Below are positions 9,731 through 10,033 of a DNA stretch of 10,033 nt, piece after piece; within the stretch, counting starts at the first letter, position 1, and each line of letters starts with the position of its first letter. The notes below the pieces were generated by a model. It was not told where the DNA came from, did not search any database, and saw only the letters and a program-made list of their open reading frames with translations. Source of the stretch: Burkholderiales bacterium (GTDB taxonomy: Bacteria; Pseudomonadota; Gammaproteobacteria; Burkholderiales; Burkholderiaceae_C); contig SXXD01000004.1 in NCBI GenBank assembly GCA_005789685.1, forward strand, positions 1 through 10,033, in the 5' to 3' direction. The translations under genes and the position numbers were made by a program.

Positions 9731-10033
9731 ATGTCAGCTGTACAGCCTAATCACATCCTCTCAGACTTGGATGCCATCGAAACCCGCGAATGGATGGACG
9801 CACTGTCCGCTGTCATTGAAAAAGAGGGTGGGGAGCGGGCGCACTTTTTGTTGGAGCAACTTTTAGAGCACGCTCGTCAGAACAGCATCGACCTGCCGTT
9901 TTCCGCCAACACAGGTTATGTGAACACCATCGAACCTGATCAGGAAGTTCATTGCCCCGGCAACATCGAAATTGAAGAGCGGCTTCGCTCATACATGCGA
10001 TGGAATGCCATGGCCATGGTGGTCAAGGCCAAC
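9731..10033 (+). CDS. aceE: Pyruvate dehydrogenase complex E1 component, 5' part; continues past the right edge
   Basis: The first 101 codons of the homodimeric (AceE-type) E1 subunit, the thiamine-diphosphate enzyme that decarboxylates pyruvate and acetylates the lipoyl domain of E2 to yield acetyl-CoA. The segment resembles E. coli AceE throughout: DLDAIETREWMDAL near residue 12, an EGGERAHFLLEQLL helix, the NTI motif at about 66-68, and PGNIEIEERLRS followed by RWNAMAMV near the end. The thiamine-binding and catalytic parts lie beyond the window. The start is secure: ATG at 9731 preceded by AGGAG (9720-9724) with a 6-base gap, the best ribosome binding site in the window along with that of the SDR gene, fitting a highly expressed enzyme. 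The frame is open to the last base. It diverges from the kinase gene; aceF (E2) would be expected downstream. Confidence 0.96.
   Translation, partial: MSAVQPNHILSDLDAIETREWMDALSAVIEKEGGERAHFLLEQLLEHARQNSIDLPFSANTGYVNTIEPDQEVHCPGNIEIEERLRSYMRWNAMAMVVKAN

Overview
The window reads as an ordinary stretch of chromosome from a betaproteobacterium, most likely family Comamonadaceae (Burkholderiales). The evidence is the style of the proteins (class 2 PyrD, an M3 oligopeptidase downstream of folD, a FixJ-type regulator with a PAS histidine kinase beside aceE) and the roughly even base composition with frequent CAA and TTG codons. A freshwater, moderate-GC member such as Limnohabitans or Rhodoferax would fit, but the genus is a guess from memory. 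I see no mobile element, CRISPR array, tRNA, rRNA or prophage gene.

Layout. At the left edge is the 5' part of a short-chain dehydrogenase on the minus strand (1-359). It diverges from an FAD-dependent oxidoreductase of the L-2-hydroxyglutarate oxidase type (454-1575, plus). That gene converges on pyrD (1589-2635, minus). pyrD diverges, across about 43 bases, from rpiA (2679-3350, plus), and rpiA converges with a single base between stop codons on an M3 oligopeptidase gene (3352-5403, minus). The peptidase gene lies 21 bases downstream of folD (5425-6291, minus), so the two probably form one transcript. A clear intrinsic terminator (6334-6367, minus) separates folD from a two-component pair: a FixJ/NarL-type response regulator (6398-7024, minus) preceded by its membrane-bound double-PAS histidine kinase (7060-9627, minus). 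About 100 AT-rich bases then separate the kinase from the divergent 5' end of aceE (9731 to the right edge, plus).

How the genes relate. Most are central metabolism: pyrimidine synthesis (pyrD), pentose phosphate pathway (rpiA), one-carbon folate metabolism (folD), and entry of pyruvate into the TCA cycle (aceE). They sit in small, tightly packed, alternately oriented units. The main unanswered question is the kinase/regulator pair. It has a complete set of catalytic residues, a large predicted periplasmic sensor region of unknown ligand, and shares its upstream region with the pyruvate dehydrogenase E1 gene. Control of aceE by this pair is a testable inference and is not shown by the sequence. 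I found no convincing novel system here.
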